From Strix aluco (lineage: Eukaryota; Chordata; Aves; Strigiformes; Strigidae): a stretch of 64,000 nt of DNA. The stretch covers positions 84,096,446 to 84,160,445 of the forward strand of contig NC_133971.1 of the NCBI RefSeq assembly GCF_031877795.1. The letters are read 5' to 3'. Of this stretch, positions 49,257 through 61,689 are shown piece by piece. Positions within the stretch are counted from its first letter, which is position 1, and every line of letters begins with the position of its first letter. The position numbers were made by a program, and so were the translations under genes. The notes under the pieces were generated by a model that was not told the origin of the DNA, did no database searches, and saw nothing but the letters and a program-made list of their open reading frames with translations.

Positions 49257-51589
49257 GCCACTTACATAGAAATTTGTCTGAATATTCGTTAGAGAAAATA
49301 TAACAGTTATTAAGAATTATGGAGGTTTACCCAGAAAAAAAAAATCTCACGTTTCTCAAATATTACATACACTGTTGAAGATTTACCAGCAAGTTCTCAA
49401 ACTGTTTTACTGGAAGGTTTTCGATTCAGATCTTGTATTCTCCTAATGTGAAAAGCAGTGATATGGGTTATTTTATTCCACTTCTTTACACTTTCCATAC
49501 ATGTTGCACTTAAAAGATCCATAACGAAAAAGAGATCTTGGCAACAGACCAGTATTACCTTACCTTGCACCAGGCCTCTCATCCTAAATGCAGTATTGAT
49601 CGACGATGCCTATGGAAGTATACTAGCAATGACTCAAGCAGAAATGTAACCAGATGCAAAACAGAACTGATTATCTAAACAATGTATTAATTGCAGAATT
49701 ATAAATTTCCTTACTATGTGCTAATCTCAATCCTCTTGAAGACAAAACCACACAAAATAGAATGTTTAAGCTAAGTGTCCATCCAAATTTGACTTCAATA
49801 AAATAAATACACCAAAACTCTAAAAAAGCCATTTGTGCGCTTGATATTAGCAGACTGCTAATACCAAGGCTTTGAGGCAATACTGACCTAAAGCAGATCA
49901 AACTCACTGTCCAAAGCACACAGCAGCCTCTTTGTCCATGAACATCCACACAAAAGTTAACAGGTTCTTCCTTCAGCCAAGGATGCGAATTCCATCTGTG
50001 GAAAGCTCCAAAGTTCTCAGCCTCACAGAAATTTACCTATTCAGCTAAGATGAATGCATCAAAGTATCAAAAGCACAAATAAAACCACTTTAAACCTACA
50101 TATTGGTATAGATTCAATTTTCTTTAAAAATTTTGTGGGGCTAAACATAGCATTTATCTAGGCAGATTTCTTTTTTAGTAAGTCATTGCTATAACTTTTC
50201 CAAAAATACTGCATAAAAAATGGCACATCTGATGAACTCATGTTTGAACAGAAGCAGTTCCAAGTTTAAGCTTAATGTTTTTTAACAGCTTTGGGTTTAG
50301 TTTTTTCCTTCAAAATGAGAAACTATTCTACAGGGTGACCTGCTTATTGGATGAGGGAAAGGATGTGGATATAAGCATGTATAATAATTGTGTATGAAAC
50401 AGTTCTTCTTTAGGTAACAAGTAATGGTGATGTAAAAAAAACCCAACTTACCCTTTCTTTACTTCAGCAGTTTTTCTCTCATTAACTTCCACCCAAGTGA
50501 ACTGATAACCAACAGTAGTCCACTAGGCATGCTGGCCAAGGAGGCATAAAATGTTTTTCTTACTTTATCAAATACACCTCATTCACCATCCCATCCATGA
50601 CAAGTATATGGATTCATTGAAAGCAAAAAGTACATTGAAAAGCAAATTAAGCAGATTTTACAAAAAATTATACATTTTTGTGCAATGAAGCATAGAACAG
50701 CTGTCACCTAGTTCTCAGCCTTTAAGTTACTTCTATGACTAATGGCATGTCCCTCTGCTCACAAGACAGCATGATTTAAACCTTCCCTGATAAACCATCA
50801 GTAAGCCAAGGACCATTTATTTCAGTTCTTCAGAGGTCTTCACACATTTACATAACAATATTGACAGCAGGGAACATACAGACTTGATACACAACAGGAA
50901 AAACATTGCCTATCAGATCGCTCTTACACGCACAGTCAGAACAGATACAGCCAAAGATGAATCCTATCTCTAAGTGGATGTCAGTGAATGAGAAATAGTA
51001 AGACATGATGACCCTCCATCAACTCCAAACTCCATTTCTTCCCTTTGAGTCAGACATGTTTCTGTGGCTATAAATTGCTAAACTAATCAAAATTAATTGA
51101 AGAAAAACCTGTTAGGTTCAAGGCCACAGTCTGTTAATCCACTCCCTACAAATTGGTCACAGCAAGCACATGAAAAATAAATACCCTTCATAAAGAAGCC
51201 TACACTGACCTAACTGACCAATGATAATAAATGGGTGAGATTTTTTCTACCTAATCCATTGTTACACTTACTGTCAGATCAGAAAAACTCCACTGGAAAA
51301 TATGATCAGCCATTTTCTTAACAGTAGTGACTTACCAGGTGCTTTCCTTCTGTTTGATGTTTGAAAGTGTATTTTTATCTGCTGCGTCCACATTAACATG
51401 ACACTTGTTTTTCTACCATGGTGGAAAACTTCTATCCCGCTGGGCTACAGTCAAGCCACCACTCGCAAACACAGACCAAGTATGATTAAGTTTTCAAATT
51501 TCCAGATTACAATAGTTGCAAGAAACAAACAGCAGTTTCCATAAGAATTTAAGAAGTTTTAGTGCTGCTGAATTTCTATTAAAAATAAC
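49257..51589. other. Intergenic, downstream of SUB1
   Basis: AT-rich, repeat-free sequence beyond the most likely end of the SUB1 transcript. No gene recognised. Part of it could belong to a longer SUB1 3' UTR. Confidence 0.45.
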
Positions 51590-54500
51590 ACTACATCAAC
51601 TGAAGTCTTCATTTATTTTCAAGTGTTCAAATTGTTATTACACATATGCCATTTAACTATTTTTTATTTGAACATTAAGGTAATTACAGTTGGAGGGCTC
51701 ATATTTCCAGTGGGCTCTCTGCAGTAGATACCACCAGAGCAAAACATGAAACATTCCACACGGTTAACAATATGACATTTGAGTTACCGGAATTACAGTC
51801 ATCAATTTTTTTGTTAACATATCACAGAAGTACGTAACTGAGGCATTTCCTTTAACAGAAATATCAAATGGTACTGCAGTTGTTTCATTTCAATATGAAC
51901 ATCTCTACATAAGAGCAACATCGTACATGACAGTTTGATTTATCACACATAAGGTACTTTGGCAGTTCTAACTGTGATGTGGTTTTCCTCCCAAGCTCCA
52001 TAGTAGGTTTAATTTATAAAACATATTGCTAATATGCCCTGCATAAACCTCAAGAATCAAACGCATCTTTCTTTTGCCACTTCAATGGGAAAGAGAGCAG
52101 TGTTTTTATCTCATATTACACAGCCTTTTCAAACATGCACGATTTTCTTCCATGGACACTTCTACATGTACCCTAACTACCATTTTGTCTTCAAGAAAAT
52201 AATCTTTACTAAAAAAATCTGAATTTTCTTCTCAAATTAGAAAGACTACAGCTGTAGACAATTACAAGACAAATCACTACCAACTATTTATTTAAAAATA
52301 ACATTGAATGTGTCAAGTTTTTATCAAGTAACAAGCAGAGTCATCTGAGGTACAATGAATTCCCTCACAATTCAATTCATCCCATTTTGAGTTCATTTGG
52401 GAAACTGACTGGTTTATTTAGTTACCTTTTTCGTAGGACAATCATGCAGATGTTAAGGTTGTCTCAGGTAAAATACATGATATTTTATCATTATTAGAAA
52501 CAGAAACATAACTGGAAGATATAAAACTATTTTTAAACAGACAAGTTAAGTAAAATCAAACTGCCCCAAGTTTTATCAAGTAAGGTGGGATAAACAGTTC
52601 CAGTTATTATCACCACATATTCAGCAAGGGGGTTATCTATAATAGGCAGTAATAGATCTTGGTTAATAAATACTAATTTCTTTGAACACCTCTACCATCA
52701 GTTTCCACATGAGAAACTAATTACTGTATTAAAACTTTCACTTACTCCCAAGGGAATGTATTTAATTCTCCACCTTTCTGTACACAATTATATTGTACTC
52801 TGATACACAACTGCCATCCAATGACCTACTAGCACAGTAATCTGAGAACAATGTTCCCTCTAATATAATCATGCACTTTAAAGTAGCCACATGAAAGCTT
52901 TCAGGTAAAATGGGTGAAATCTAGTTGCAAAATTTCGTATTTAAAGGAAAAAAATCATATATATACACCACAAATAAAAAACGCCTACAACCTGTCAATA
53001 GTGATCTGAAGCAATTTATTCCATTCACTCATCTGTGAAATTTTACCAAATATTTCATATTTATTCTGTTTGGTCCAAATATCCCTACATGCCCTTAGGA
53101 GTCATGCAAAAAAAATGTTGTGCTCAAAAAGGCATCTGCTACCACAAATATCTCTTCACCCTTTTATTCACCCTCAAGCAGTTTGTATAAACTCAAGATT
53201 TCCTAAGCTATATAAAAACAGATCTTAACTTTATCTGTATTATGTCAACAAAGGGTAAGTTAAAAACCAGGTGGAGGTATCTGACATAATATTTAAATTA
53301 AATCATATGTATTTAACTTGATGAAGTCACCCTTTCATATGTATTTGTATCGAATTATAAACTCTGCAGCACAGAAACAGTGTATGGCACTTCCATGCAT
53401 GTCTGCAATATAAACAATTAAGATATTCCAAAATTAAACAAATAGTCAAATTTGTCTATCCATAGAAAATTTTAAAACTACTTTAACATCAAATGGGATA
53501 ATTACAGCTGAACCAATAAAGTTGTACATTCACTACAAAGTCTTGAAACATCAATTTTCATGAAGTTGTTTCATCTTCTTCCTTTAACTGAATTATGGCA
53601 GAAAATGAACTCTTCTCCAATTCTGCTAACATACATTTCTTCACTGTAGTCATTATGTGTCAGCTAACTTTGATCTTTCACCTTTAACTTCCATACTGGC
53701 ATGCCCCTTATCTCTCCAAGTTCTACTCAAACATCATAGGCTCCCTTCTTCATTCCATCGTTTGTGACACTTACCAAGAAGCCCTTCAACTAGGGCAGCA
53801 TCTAGTCTACTAGAGCTTCCACTGGACAGAAGCTTTTAACAGAATAGTACAATGTTCGACAAGCGAAGTTCGCTAGAGTCATGATCCACTATGTATCAGC
53901 GCTCCACCGTAAGCGCTAAGTATCTCTGTACAAAAGATAAAACAGCTGTACACATGTAAGCCACACAAAGCAAGCCAAGTTAAGTGGTCTGGGCAGGCAG
54001 TGTGGACAGGACAGAAGCATGATAGCCAGATACTTTGGCTGAAGCAATTTTAACCCTGTGACTGTTTAACCTGTGTTACAGCCTAGTTTAAGCATCATTG
54101 TTTACACAATACTCTCAAACGAACAAAAGCCCTACAAAGACAGGTTAACTGTTCTTTTCTATAGAATAACTAGTTAGTATGTGTTCAAGAATTAATTTAA
54201 TGCAAAGCTTGGAAAGGGTACCTAACTAATAACCACATTTGGAGCTTTTAAATACTATCTTACTCTGAGGTATATGTCTATTACTGTACAAGTTTATGCA
54301 TCACATTCTAGAAGTCTAGGGTCAAAGAAAAAAGGCTAATTGTATTTTCTAAGTCAAGCAAGCTATAGAAAAATGGGAAGAAATCGCATGTGGCTTGTGT
54401 TCAAGTGTTATATTTAGCATAACACTTCATGCAAGTAATGCAAAAAAGTCTATATAACCAGGACTGTTTACATCTGAATAAACAGGGTAAATTAGCAAAT

Positions 54501-54998
54501 ACAGTATTTAAAATTATCTACAAAAATGTGTTTTACCAAGTATTCACTGTATCAAGTCTTAAAGCAGAAAGCTATCAGGGCAATACCAAAGAGTATGAAA
54601 TAAAACAAAAAATTAAACTGAGACATTTTAAGAAATCTCCTCTGAAAACAAATTTATATTAACTGTTATCTGAACTGAAACAAAGACTAAAGCTATTAGG
54701 TGGCCTTATTAAACACCTTCAATCAAAAGGCCATAAACAAATACGCTTTACATATTATTTGATTTGTTTATTATACACCACGAGGTGAAAGCAACACATC
54801 TCCTTTTAGTAAAGTATGCACAAATAGCCTCACTCAGAATACACTTTTAATGCACATAAAAAAAGTATTCATCTTACAAATTGTTTTGCAATCCAAATAT
54901 ACAATAGCTTGGAAAACAATATTTTAGAAAACAAAAGCCAATGTAAAAAGACCTCTTGAAACAAGTAAAGTGATAGAAGTTCCTGTATGGCTCTGTCT
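51590..54998 (-). other. SUB1 3' untranslated region (extent uncertain)
   Basis: Directly follows the SUB1 stop codon on the minus strand. It is about 3.4 kb of AT-rich sequence free of recognisable repeats and low in CpG, consistent with the roughly 3-kb 3' UTR known for vertebrate SUB1. Possible polyadenylation signals (AATAAA on the minus strand) occur at 54,777-54,782, 53,163-53,168, 53,060-53,065, 53,015-53,020, 52,413-52,418, 52,287-52,292, 51,663-51,668 and 51,612-51,617, so several 3' ends are possible. The distal limit is inferred from expected length, not seen. Confidence 0.5.
51612..51617 (-). terminator. Candidate distal SUB1 polyadenylation signal
   Basis: AATAAA on the minus strand at a distance from the stop codon that fits the known SUB1 mRNA length. 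Other signals listed for the 3' UTR are equally possible. Confidence 0.35.
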
Positions 54999-55078
54999 TT
55001 ACAGTTTTCTTACTGCATCGTCAATATCAGAAATTTGTTCCTTCAGCTGGTTCCACTGTTCTGGATTTAAAGAAATAC
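54999..55078 (-). CDS. SUB1 / PC4 transcriptional coactivator, last coding exon
   Basis: This exon encodes the last 26 residues of SUB1 (activated RNA polymerase II transcriptional coactivator p15, PC4), a nuclear single-stranded-DNA-binding cofactor that links activators to the basal machinery. The minus strand shows a clean acceptor (GCATTTCAG|GTATTTC) and then an open frame ending ISDIDDAVRKL and TAA. This is essentially the vertebrate PC4 C terminus, including LNPEQWNQLKEQ where mammals have Ser in place of the second Asn. The exon starts in phase 1: the lone G ending the previous exon plus its first two bases make the Gly codon. In PC4 this segment forms the C-terminal helix of the dimeric fold. 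The reading frame is intact with no sign of decay, so this is a functional gene and not a processed copy. Confidence 0.97.
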
Positions 55079-57408
55079 CTGAAATGCATTAAAAATAAAC
55101 ACTTAAGACAAAAAGAAAATTGTGGTGCAGGACCTTGCATAGTTACTATGAAGGCTGGTTTCATTATGTCATAACTATTAATGCTTGAGCTACTTCAACA
55201 ATCATCTCAGTTACAAACTGAAACTACTCATTCAGAACACTTTGGTTTAACTTTAGACTTCAGCTCATCTCTGGACAAATTGAAATTACAAAGAAAATGA
55301 GCACAATCTAACAAATTCATTCAAAAGTATTAAGCTAAACACAGGAGGGAAATACAGCTCTGGCCTTGATAGAAGGCAGAACAAAACCCCTGGGAGCAAA
55401 GTAGGAAATCATTTGAATTCCTATTGGCTCCTAAAAGCCATACCTCTGTGGCCTGAACTTCTACACACTTTTAAAGTACCATATTTCTGAGGGTTTCTTC
55501 CTCCTGTTTCTTAAAGAACTCCCTAGCACTCACAAACCAACACTGAAGTTATGTTTTTCCTTCCAAGTTTACTCTAGTTTCTAGTGACTTTCAATCAATA
55601 ATGATTTAGTGCCCCATAACCCACCTCCTCAGCTCTAAATTTGTACTTCCTCAAGCTTGAGTCCAGGCACATTTTGCTTTGTGGTCCTCATTCTTTCCCT
55701 GTAATCTCTACACCAGCTCTGTGCAAGTACAGACTCACAGGCCTACCTATCACACACTCTCCAGCCAGGTTCTTTTACTATTTACCCCCAACTCTCACCC
55801 CTCAGTGATCAGGCTTCCTTCATTGCTTTCTCCCTGTAGGTGGAGCAGGACCTGAAAACAGGTGAAACTTTGAATTCCACTTTTGGGGCTCATTGCCTTC
55901 TTCTTCTACCATCACTGAGCACCCACCATAACTCTGAGTAGCAAACCAGTCTGCATGGAGCTACTCTAGGCTGTTTTCCACCAGTCTTTAGAGGGCAGGT
56001 TTCTTTTGAAAAAAGTTAGGTCAGGTGCGCTAACCATTTAGGGGATCAAACATTATCAAGATGTCCCTGAACCACATACCAGATGAACTGCACGCAGTTC
56101 AGACCTGCTCTGACACAACTTAAACTGTTGGATTTTTTTTATTATACAATTTCAACTGCTTATACTGTTGTCATGAGCTGCTTATCTAGCTAACCTAAGT
56201 GCATCAACATAACATCAGACTCATATACGCTATCAGATCATTAATTTTATCTTAATAAAATTCAGATCCTTTTGCCACATGGACAAATATTTCTATCTAC
56301 ATCATGTAATTTTTGTCACTTGGTCTACCCATAAAATCTCAAACTGCATACACTTTTGACTTCCACGTCAAAATACAGCAGGTTAGAGGCCTTAGACATT
56401 AGAGGAATCTTTTTTATGAAGTAGCAACAACAAATCCAAAACAAGAAATTTTCCTGTACAGTACCAATACACCTGTTCATACAAACCTATTCTCAACAGT
56501 TATTTAAGAAATGCTGAAAATGCTTCTCAAGCTTTCCATATGTCTATTCACTGAATTGCTCCTGGACAGACCAGAGGAATGTAACAAACCTTATGCTGAT
56601 TGTACATTAAATGCCTTCAATCTCCAGGGCAGAATGTTTCATGCCTACCTCCTTCCTTGGCACAATATGATAACTAATTAAAAGCAGGCTTTTCTAAGAG
56701 AAGCAACATGATGTTAAGGAAAGCACTACTACTGCAACCATCCCTGCATCCTCATCTTACAGGTGGCAAAATTCTGAAACTGGTTCAGTGAAGGCATGCC
56801 ATACAAAACAGGTATGGCAGCAGCAATTAAAGGTACAATGGCTTATGCTGTGCTGCAGGTTAGAAACACAGTACCAAAACATGAACACTCAAGCTATTTC
56901 CACCTCAACTAGAATCTTGACATGGTTTTCCCCAAATTAGTCACATTAGATGTCTTTATTATTTTAATCTAAAATTTGATAGAAATTGAAGGACATAATT
57001 GTTCTAAAGACATAAACATCTTATCACAAGTGAGTAAATGTAATAGAAGAAAGAAACTGCATTAAGTTAATCAATGGGGGGGAAAAAAAAAGTATGGCTA
57101 TGCTTATAACTCCCATACCAAATTTACTTGTATTTGGTGCCTTGTCTTGCATAAATCATGGAGGATCCATTTAGGAAAACAGACTCCGGCCAATGAACCC
57201 ACTTTGCTTTTGTTTATAATCTACAGATAAAACCAACCATTTATTAAAACACAAAAAATTATTATTAAAAATTTATTAAAATATAAAAAGTAAAAATATT
57301 ACTCTAAAAACGTCATGTAGCAACAAAGTATAAAAATCTGATACACAAAATTCTCCAGCAAACTACAGACAATGTTTTAATACAAAATAACATGAAACAG
57401 AACAATAC
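55079..57408 (-). other. SUB1 last coding intron
   Basis: A 2,330-bp intron between the two SUB1 exons, with GT (in AAAAG|GTATTG) and AG (TTTCAG) ends on the minus strand. AT-rich; I see no clear mobile element or other gene inside. Confidence 0.9.
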
Positions 57409-57517
57409 CTTTTCTGCCAGGCTTCATTTCACCTTCTTGATCCATCCAATATTCTCTAATATCAATTAAGACTTTTCCTTTAAAGTCACGAACACTGACA
57501 TACCTCATTTTGCCGAT
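57409..57517 (-). CDS. SUB1 / PC4 transcriptional coactivator, penultimate coding exon
   Basis: This 109-nt exon encodes residues corresponding to about 66-101 of the 127-residue mammalian protein, the heart of the single-stranded-DNA-binding domain. On the minus strand the acceptor is TTTTGACAG and the frame opens with [18 protein letters not shown], followed by [18 protein letters not shown]. The residues known in human PC4 for DNA contact (Phe77, Lys78, Lys80, Arg86 and Trp89 by alignment) are all present. One visible difference is Gln in YWMDQEGE where mammals have Pro. Splicing into the next exon is in phase 1. Exons for the N-terminal Ser-rich, Lys-rich regulatory part were not found in 57,518-64,000 and should lie further right. 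Confidence 0.97.
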
Positions 57518-60010
57518 CTGTCAAAACACATATAAGGGTATTTTACATATTACAGCAATCATTTTTCCCAGCAGTATCAGACTCAGACATGTGACACTGC
57601 ACACTGCAGCTTATTTTAGACACCAGAGAAACAGCCAGATCAAAAGCTTAATCCAGAATAGTCACTAGGCTAATAAGTAATGGCAGTATGAACACATGAA
57701 CAACTTAAAACAAGTTGACCATTCAATGCTCAACGCAAAAGTAGTTCTCCTAGAATAAAAATACCCATATTCTTAACACACTTACTTCTTACAAAATTTA
57801 CTGTTTTCTGAAATAAAGTTTTGCCTCTATTATAACCATCTTTGTTTGCAGCAGTTATAAACAAACAGGGAAAGAGGGAGCTCTACTCCCAAATCTAAAT
57901 TTTAGTCCATTCCAGATGTACAGAAAGCAAATGAGATATTCAGATAAGATAACCACAATTTCTAGATGGGTGTTTGGTTTTTTTCTTTTTTTAAACACAG
58001 TAAATACAGATGGCAATGAAAGTTAGCCAACTCTCCCATGCCTGCTCCCAAGTCCTCAGCACATCACTAGAACTGTGGTTAAAAGACTATCGCATTGTAC
58101 CAGATGTTCCAAAAAAACATTCAAAACCTTTAAGTTTACCAGCATCTAGCGTAGTATAAAATGACTTCCGCATTCCGTAATTCCTGCACCACAGTGGCTT
58201 AACTGAATTATAAGGGTGAGTTATAAGGGGCAGGGGAAGCAATCACACTAACAGCTATGTATTACACTACATATTTAGGCTCATTAAAGACCTTTCCAAG
58301 TTTGATACAAAAATGTTTGTTCACATAAATTCAAAGTATAATGTGGACTTGAGAATCAGAAATTATATAATAAAACCAAATACAGTTCATGTAAGAAAAT
58401 CTTAGAATTCTGTACACACCTTCTGGATACACTATATGGAGAAAGAACACATCCTAAAGCAAGCAATTTTAAATCAGAATATTCGTTCCCGATAAAACAT
58501 TTAGTTCACACATCTTGCCTTTTGATACAACTTAACGAAGGTCCAAACACATCTTACTAGCATTAAGTCTGACCAGAAAGGTTGAACAACTCTCCATAAA
58601 CTAAAATCATCCACAGAAAAACGTTTGAGTCATAAGCTGTTATCTCACAAAACAGATACAAAAAAGGAACTTTTATGTTCACTTAAAGTCATTTTTCTTC
58701 TTCTACAGATCATGTTAAATTAACCCTAAAATTGATTTTTAAAGCAATCAGGATATCTTTACATACCACAAGCCTGAAGCAGTTTTCCTACTTCAAAGCT
58801 TCCTTTAAAATAAGTAGAACATTACAGTTTATAAGATAGTTATTTTTTGATTGATTTATTAAATACTTTCACCGTACTACAAATTTAGCATTCAAAAATA
58901 AGGTATGTCGTCATGGTAGCTTAGTTCTTTCAGACCAAACTTGGGACCATGCCCAGGTCCACCAGCACTGCTGGCAAAGTATATCCTAAATAGCCTAACA
59001 CAAACAACATTTCTTGGTTTTACCCTCTAACACTTCAGTGACTTTTAAGGCCACCTCTGGGAACAGCTTCAAGTAGTATACCCTGCAACACTTTTTTTTC
59101 CAGGGCTATCAAAGAATATTAGTGCATTGTCAGGTAATTCAAGATTTGCTTTAGGATTTTAAGGATAAGACTATATGTCTTAACTTGACTACAGTAAGGC
59201 AAGGGGCAATAATGCAAAGTTCACATTTAGTCAGTAAGTCTAGCTTAAATGGAAGCAGCTCCATAGGAAAATGTCAAAATTAAATTAGGTTTTACATCAC
59301 TATCTAGATTTCAGCTGAATGTTCACATTTAATTTTGAATGTTCAGTTGAACTCTACGCAAAAGCTGCCACTGCTAAAAGCTTTAAATAGGCTGTTCTAA
59401 AATACAGCTTTCAATTAACATCTCAGGTTAAAAACCTCAACCAAAATCTAGCTTTAACTATTTAAGTAAACTGATGTTTCCTGATGTTCAGTTACCTGCA
59501 ATTGTGGCACAGATCCATTTCTGAACCATTCTTTTCACACAGCAACTGATAGTCCTAGAATAATTTCACTGATCTAAGACATCTTTGTATCCCTATAACC
59601 ACAGTAGTGATCCAAGGGTTGTAATCATTTATAGCAGCACAGTTACTAGAGTTCAACCTTCACAGACAAGTGCATATGCTTCTTACTAAATATTACACCT
59701 CCTTATTCTACTCTATTGAATTACATAAATGAGAAGACATTAAAACCATTATTTCCAGGTTTCTGTTTCTTAGAATAAAACACACTGAACTGTGTCTCAG
59801 TTCCTTTCACTATGCAACTGACTTCCTGTGTAAGTTTCACCAACCACCTTCTTCACTCTGATTTCCAGTTTGTCTTGATTAAACTGTACACACACTGTGG
59901 AAACACAAACAGCAAAAAAACATCCTTCTTTCTTAACTATATGGATAGCATTAGAGTGAACACAATAGAGAGTCCTGTTAACAGTCAGATCTGCAAACCA
60001 GCAAATTGAT
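57518..60010 (-). other. SUB1 upstream intron, part before the ERV
   Basis: AT-rich intron sequence between the penultimate coding exon and the antisense ERV. I searched the minus strand for the preceding exon (ending in a Phe-Gln type codon pair before a GT donor) and did not find it. No other gene or clear repeat. Confidence 0.7.
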
Positions 60011-60663
60011 TGTGAAATGCATTGGTGACCCCCTAAGTTTCAGAATTAATATGCTAAACCAATCACCTCCGTGAGGGACTGAGTTAATGCCTCAAACACT
60101 GTGGCTGCATAGTGCCATGAGCCACAGGTGGAGGAGAGGGGGCACAGGCACCAGGCAGGCAGCTCACACCTGGCACAGGGAGATTGGTTCCACATAACTG
60201 GGCAAAAACAACTCAGTGTTTATCTGAGGAAGGAGCTCCACAACCCGCCCCAGTGGCACCTGCACAGCAGACTGAGTTACATAAACTGAACAGGTGTTCC
60301 AGAGCCATGTAAGGCCTCAAGGGGCCTGACTGCACAGACCAAGTAATCAGCACACAAAGTGAGACTAGAGGCTGGGACTGGCACCTGAACCCCACCCTCC
60401 CTCACCTCACATGTAAATGAGCCCAGGAAAACCCACCCTTTTCCTCTCCTCACATGTAAATGAGCACAAAAGGATCCACTCCACCCCGCCTCATATGCAA
60501 GTGAGCCAACATATTTACAAAACAGAGAGCCATACCTCCGTGTACACCCACCACCATCACCAACAAGACCACAAACTGGACCAGAGACCTCGCTGGAACT
60601 CAGGGTGGTGATTCAGATCTCTACCTCTATTTTTCTATCCTTCTCCCTTTCTTATATGTTACA
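60011..60663 (+). repeat. Probable 5' LTR and leader of the ERV
   Basis: The sequence turns from AT-rich intron to GC-richer at about 60,011 with TGTGAAATGC, a possible TG start, and contains an array of octamer-like repeats. A possible CA end occurs at 60,663 (ATATGTTACA) or slightly later. No AATAAA is visible, and neither the 3' LTR nor a target-site duplication can be checked inside the window. TGGTGAAAACC at 60,704 is a weak primer-binding-site candidate. Boundaries are approximate. Confidence 0.4.
60404..60503 (+). repeat. Three octamer-like enhancer repeats in the LTR
   Basis: ATGTAAATGA at 60,411-60,420 and 60,454-60,463, and ATGCAAGTGA at 60,494-60,503, each preceded by CCTCA(C/T) and followed by GC. 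Spacing is 43 and 40 bp. The core differs by one base from the octamer ATGCAAAT. Direct repeats of this kind are typical of U3 enhancers. Confidence 0.7.
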
Positions 60664-60845
60664 GGACATTCAGTTCTTTGAAATAACAGGGTTTACTATT
60701 GACTGGTGAAAACCATTTCTAGAGTTCTAACAGAGTTTAGTTACCTTTACAAAGGTTGAATTGGCTCCTGTTAAGATACAGCTTCTGCTGTTAATAATTC
60801 TTCAATCAATCCTTTGGTGTTACATCATCTTAATTTAGCCCAAGG

Positions 60846-61689
60846 GTATCTCAAGTGGGTTGTCCAGGACAGTCCTCTCTGGCACTAGCTGGCCTACCTA
60901 TTAAGAGATAGGCCCAGCCATCCCTAGCCCCTCTAATCTTTGAGGACTGGATAGAATGCAAGGCAATCCATCTCTTATAAAATTGATTTATTGCTATGAA
61001 TGCAACATTAATTGGCATCACAGACAGGATACCCTTGTTTGTGCTGAAACAATCGACTGGACCAGGGTCCTTAGCATGACACCTGAGAAATGCCATACTC
61101 TGTGGAGAAATAGTGGAGTAGCCCTCTGAGGGTTATTAAGTTATGTGATCCATAAACTCATAGGTTTTACCATGGCCTCCCTGGGAGGTTTAACCATGGA
61201 TTGTACTCCTCTCCTGGAGAGATTAGAGGGCGACAGTGTCCAACCTTCTCCCCCTGGAATGGTTTGGGCCCAAAATAACCAGCATAATCCACAGGCAGTA
61301 GCTGACAGAATCACCATCTTAGCTAAAGAGCAGAGGCTGAGATGGGGAAAAGGAAAAGCACTGGTCTTGTGCAGTATTGGGGGCTGCTTTAGTCACTGCC
61401 CACAAAATAGACACATAAACCAACAGATCTCAAGTCGAACAATGAAATCACTACAAGACATAGTTAAAGTTCTGCAAGAACAACTAAGAAATGAGTAACT
61501 AATGAATAACTAATCAGAAGCTGCATACTGCCTTGGCAGAATCACTGGAAAAAGAAAACATACTAAGCAAGCAATTAGATGAAACCCGCTCCGAAGCTGA
61601 TGTAGAAGCCATGAATGCAGATCCTGACAAGGGAAAAGAATCACAATTGTCATACCCCCTTAAAGACCTAGACCATATAAGAAAAATAC
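60846..61689 (+). pseudogene. Retroviral gag-like remnant
   Basis: Between the leader and the nested CR1, one frame is open for about 118 codons up to a stop near 61,496, with a segment rich in Gln, Lys and Leu before the stop (SLQDIVKVLQEQL). A second frame then continues with a helical, charged stretch ([16 protein letters not shown]). Such coiled-coil-like segments occur in the N-terminal gag region of ERVL-like elements. Position between leader and pol supports gag; no capsid or zinc-knuckle motif is visible. Stops and a frame change show it is dead. The assignment rests mostly on position. Confidence 0.4.

Noticed and set aside
1..50000. 3' exons of NPR3, the expected neighbour downstream of SUB1 in other vertebrates
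   Set aside because: I looked on the minus strand for its C-terminal coding features and found none. NPR3 probably lies beyond the left edge.
60704..60714. Primer-binding site TGGTGAAAACC for the ERV
   Set aside because: It starts with TGGTG as some tRNA-primed sites do, but the following bases do not clearly match one tRNA, and it is about 40 bp from the best LTR end.
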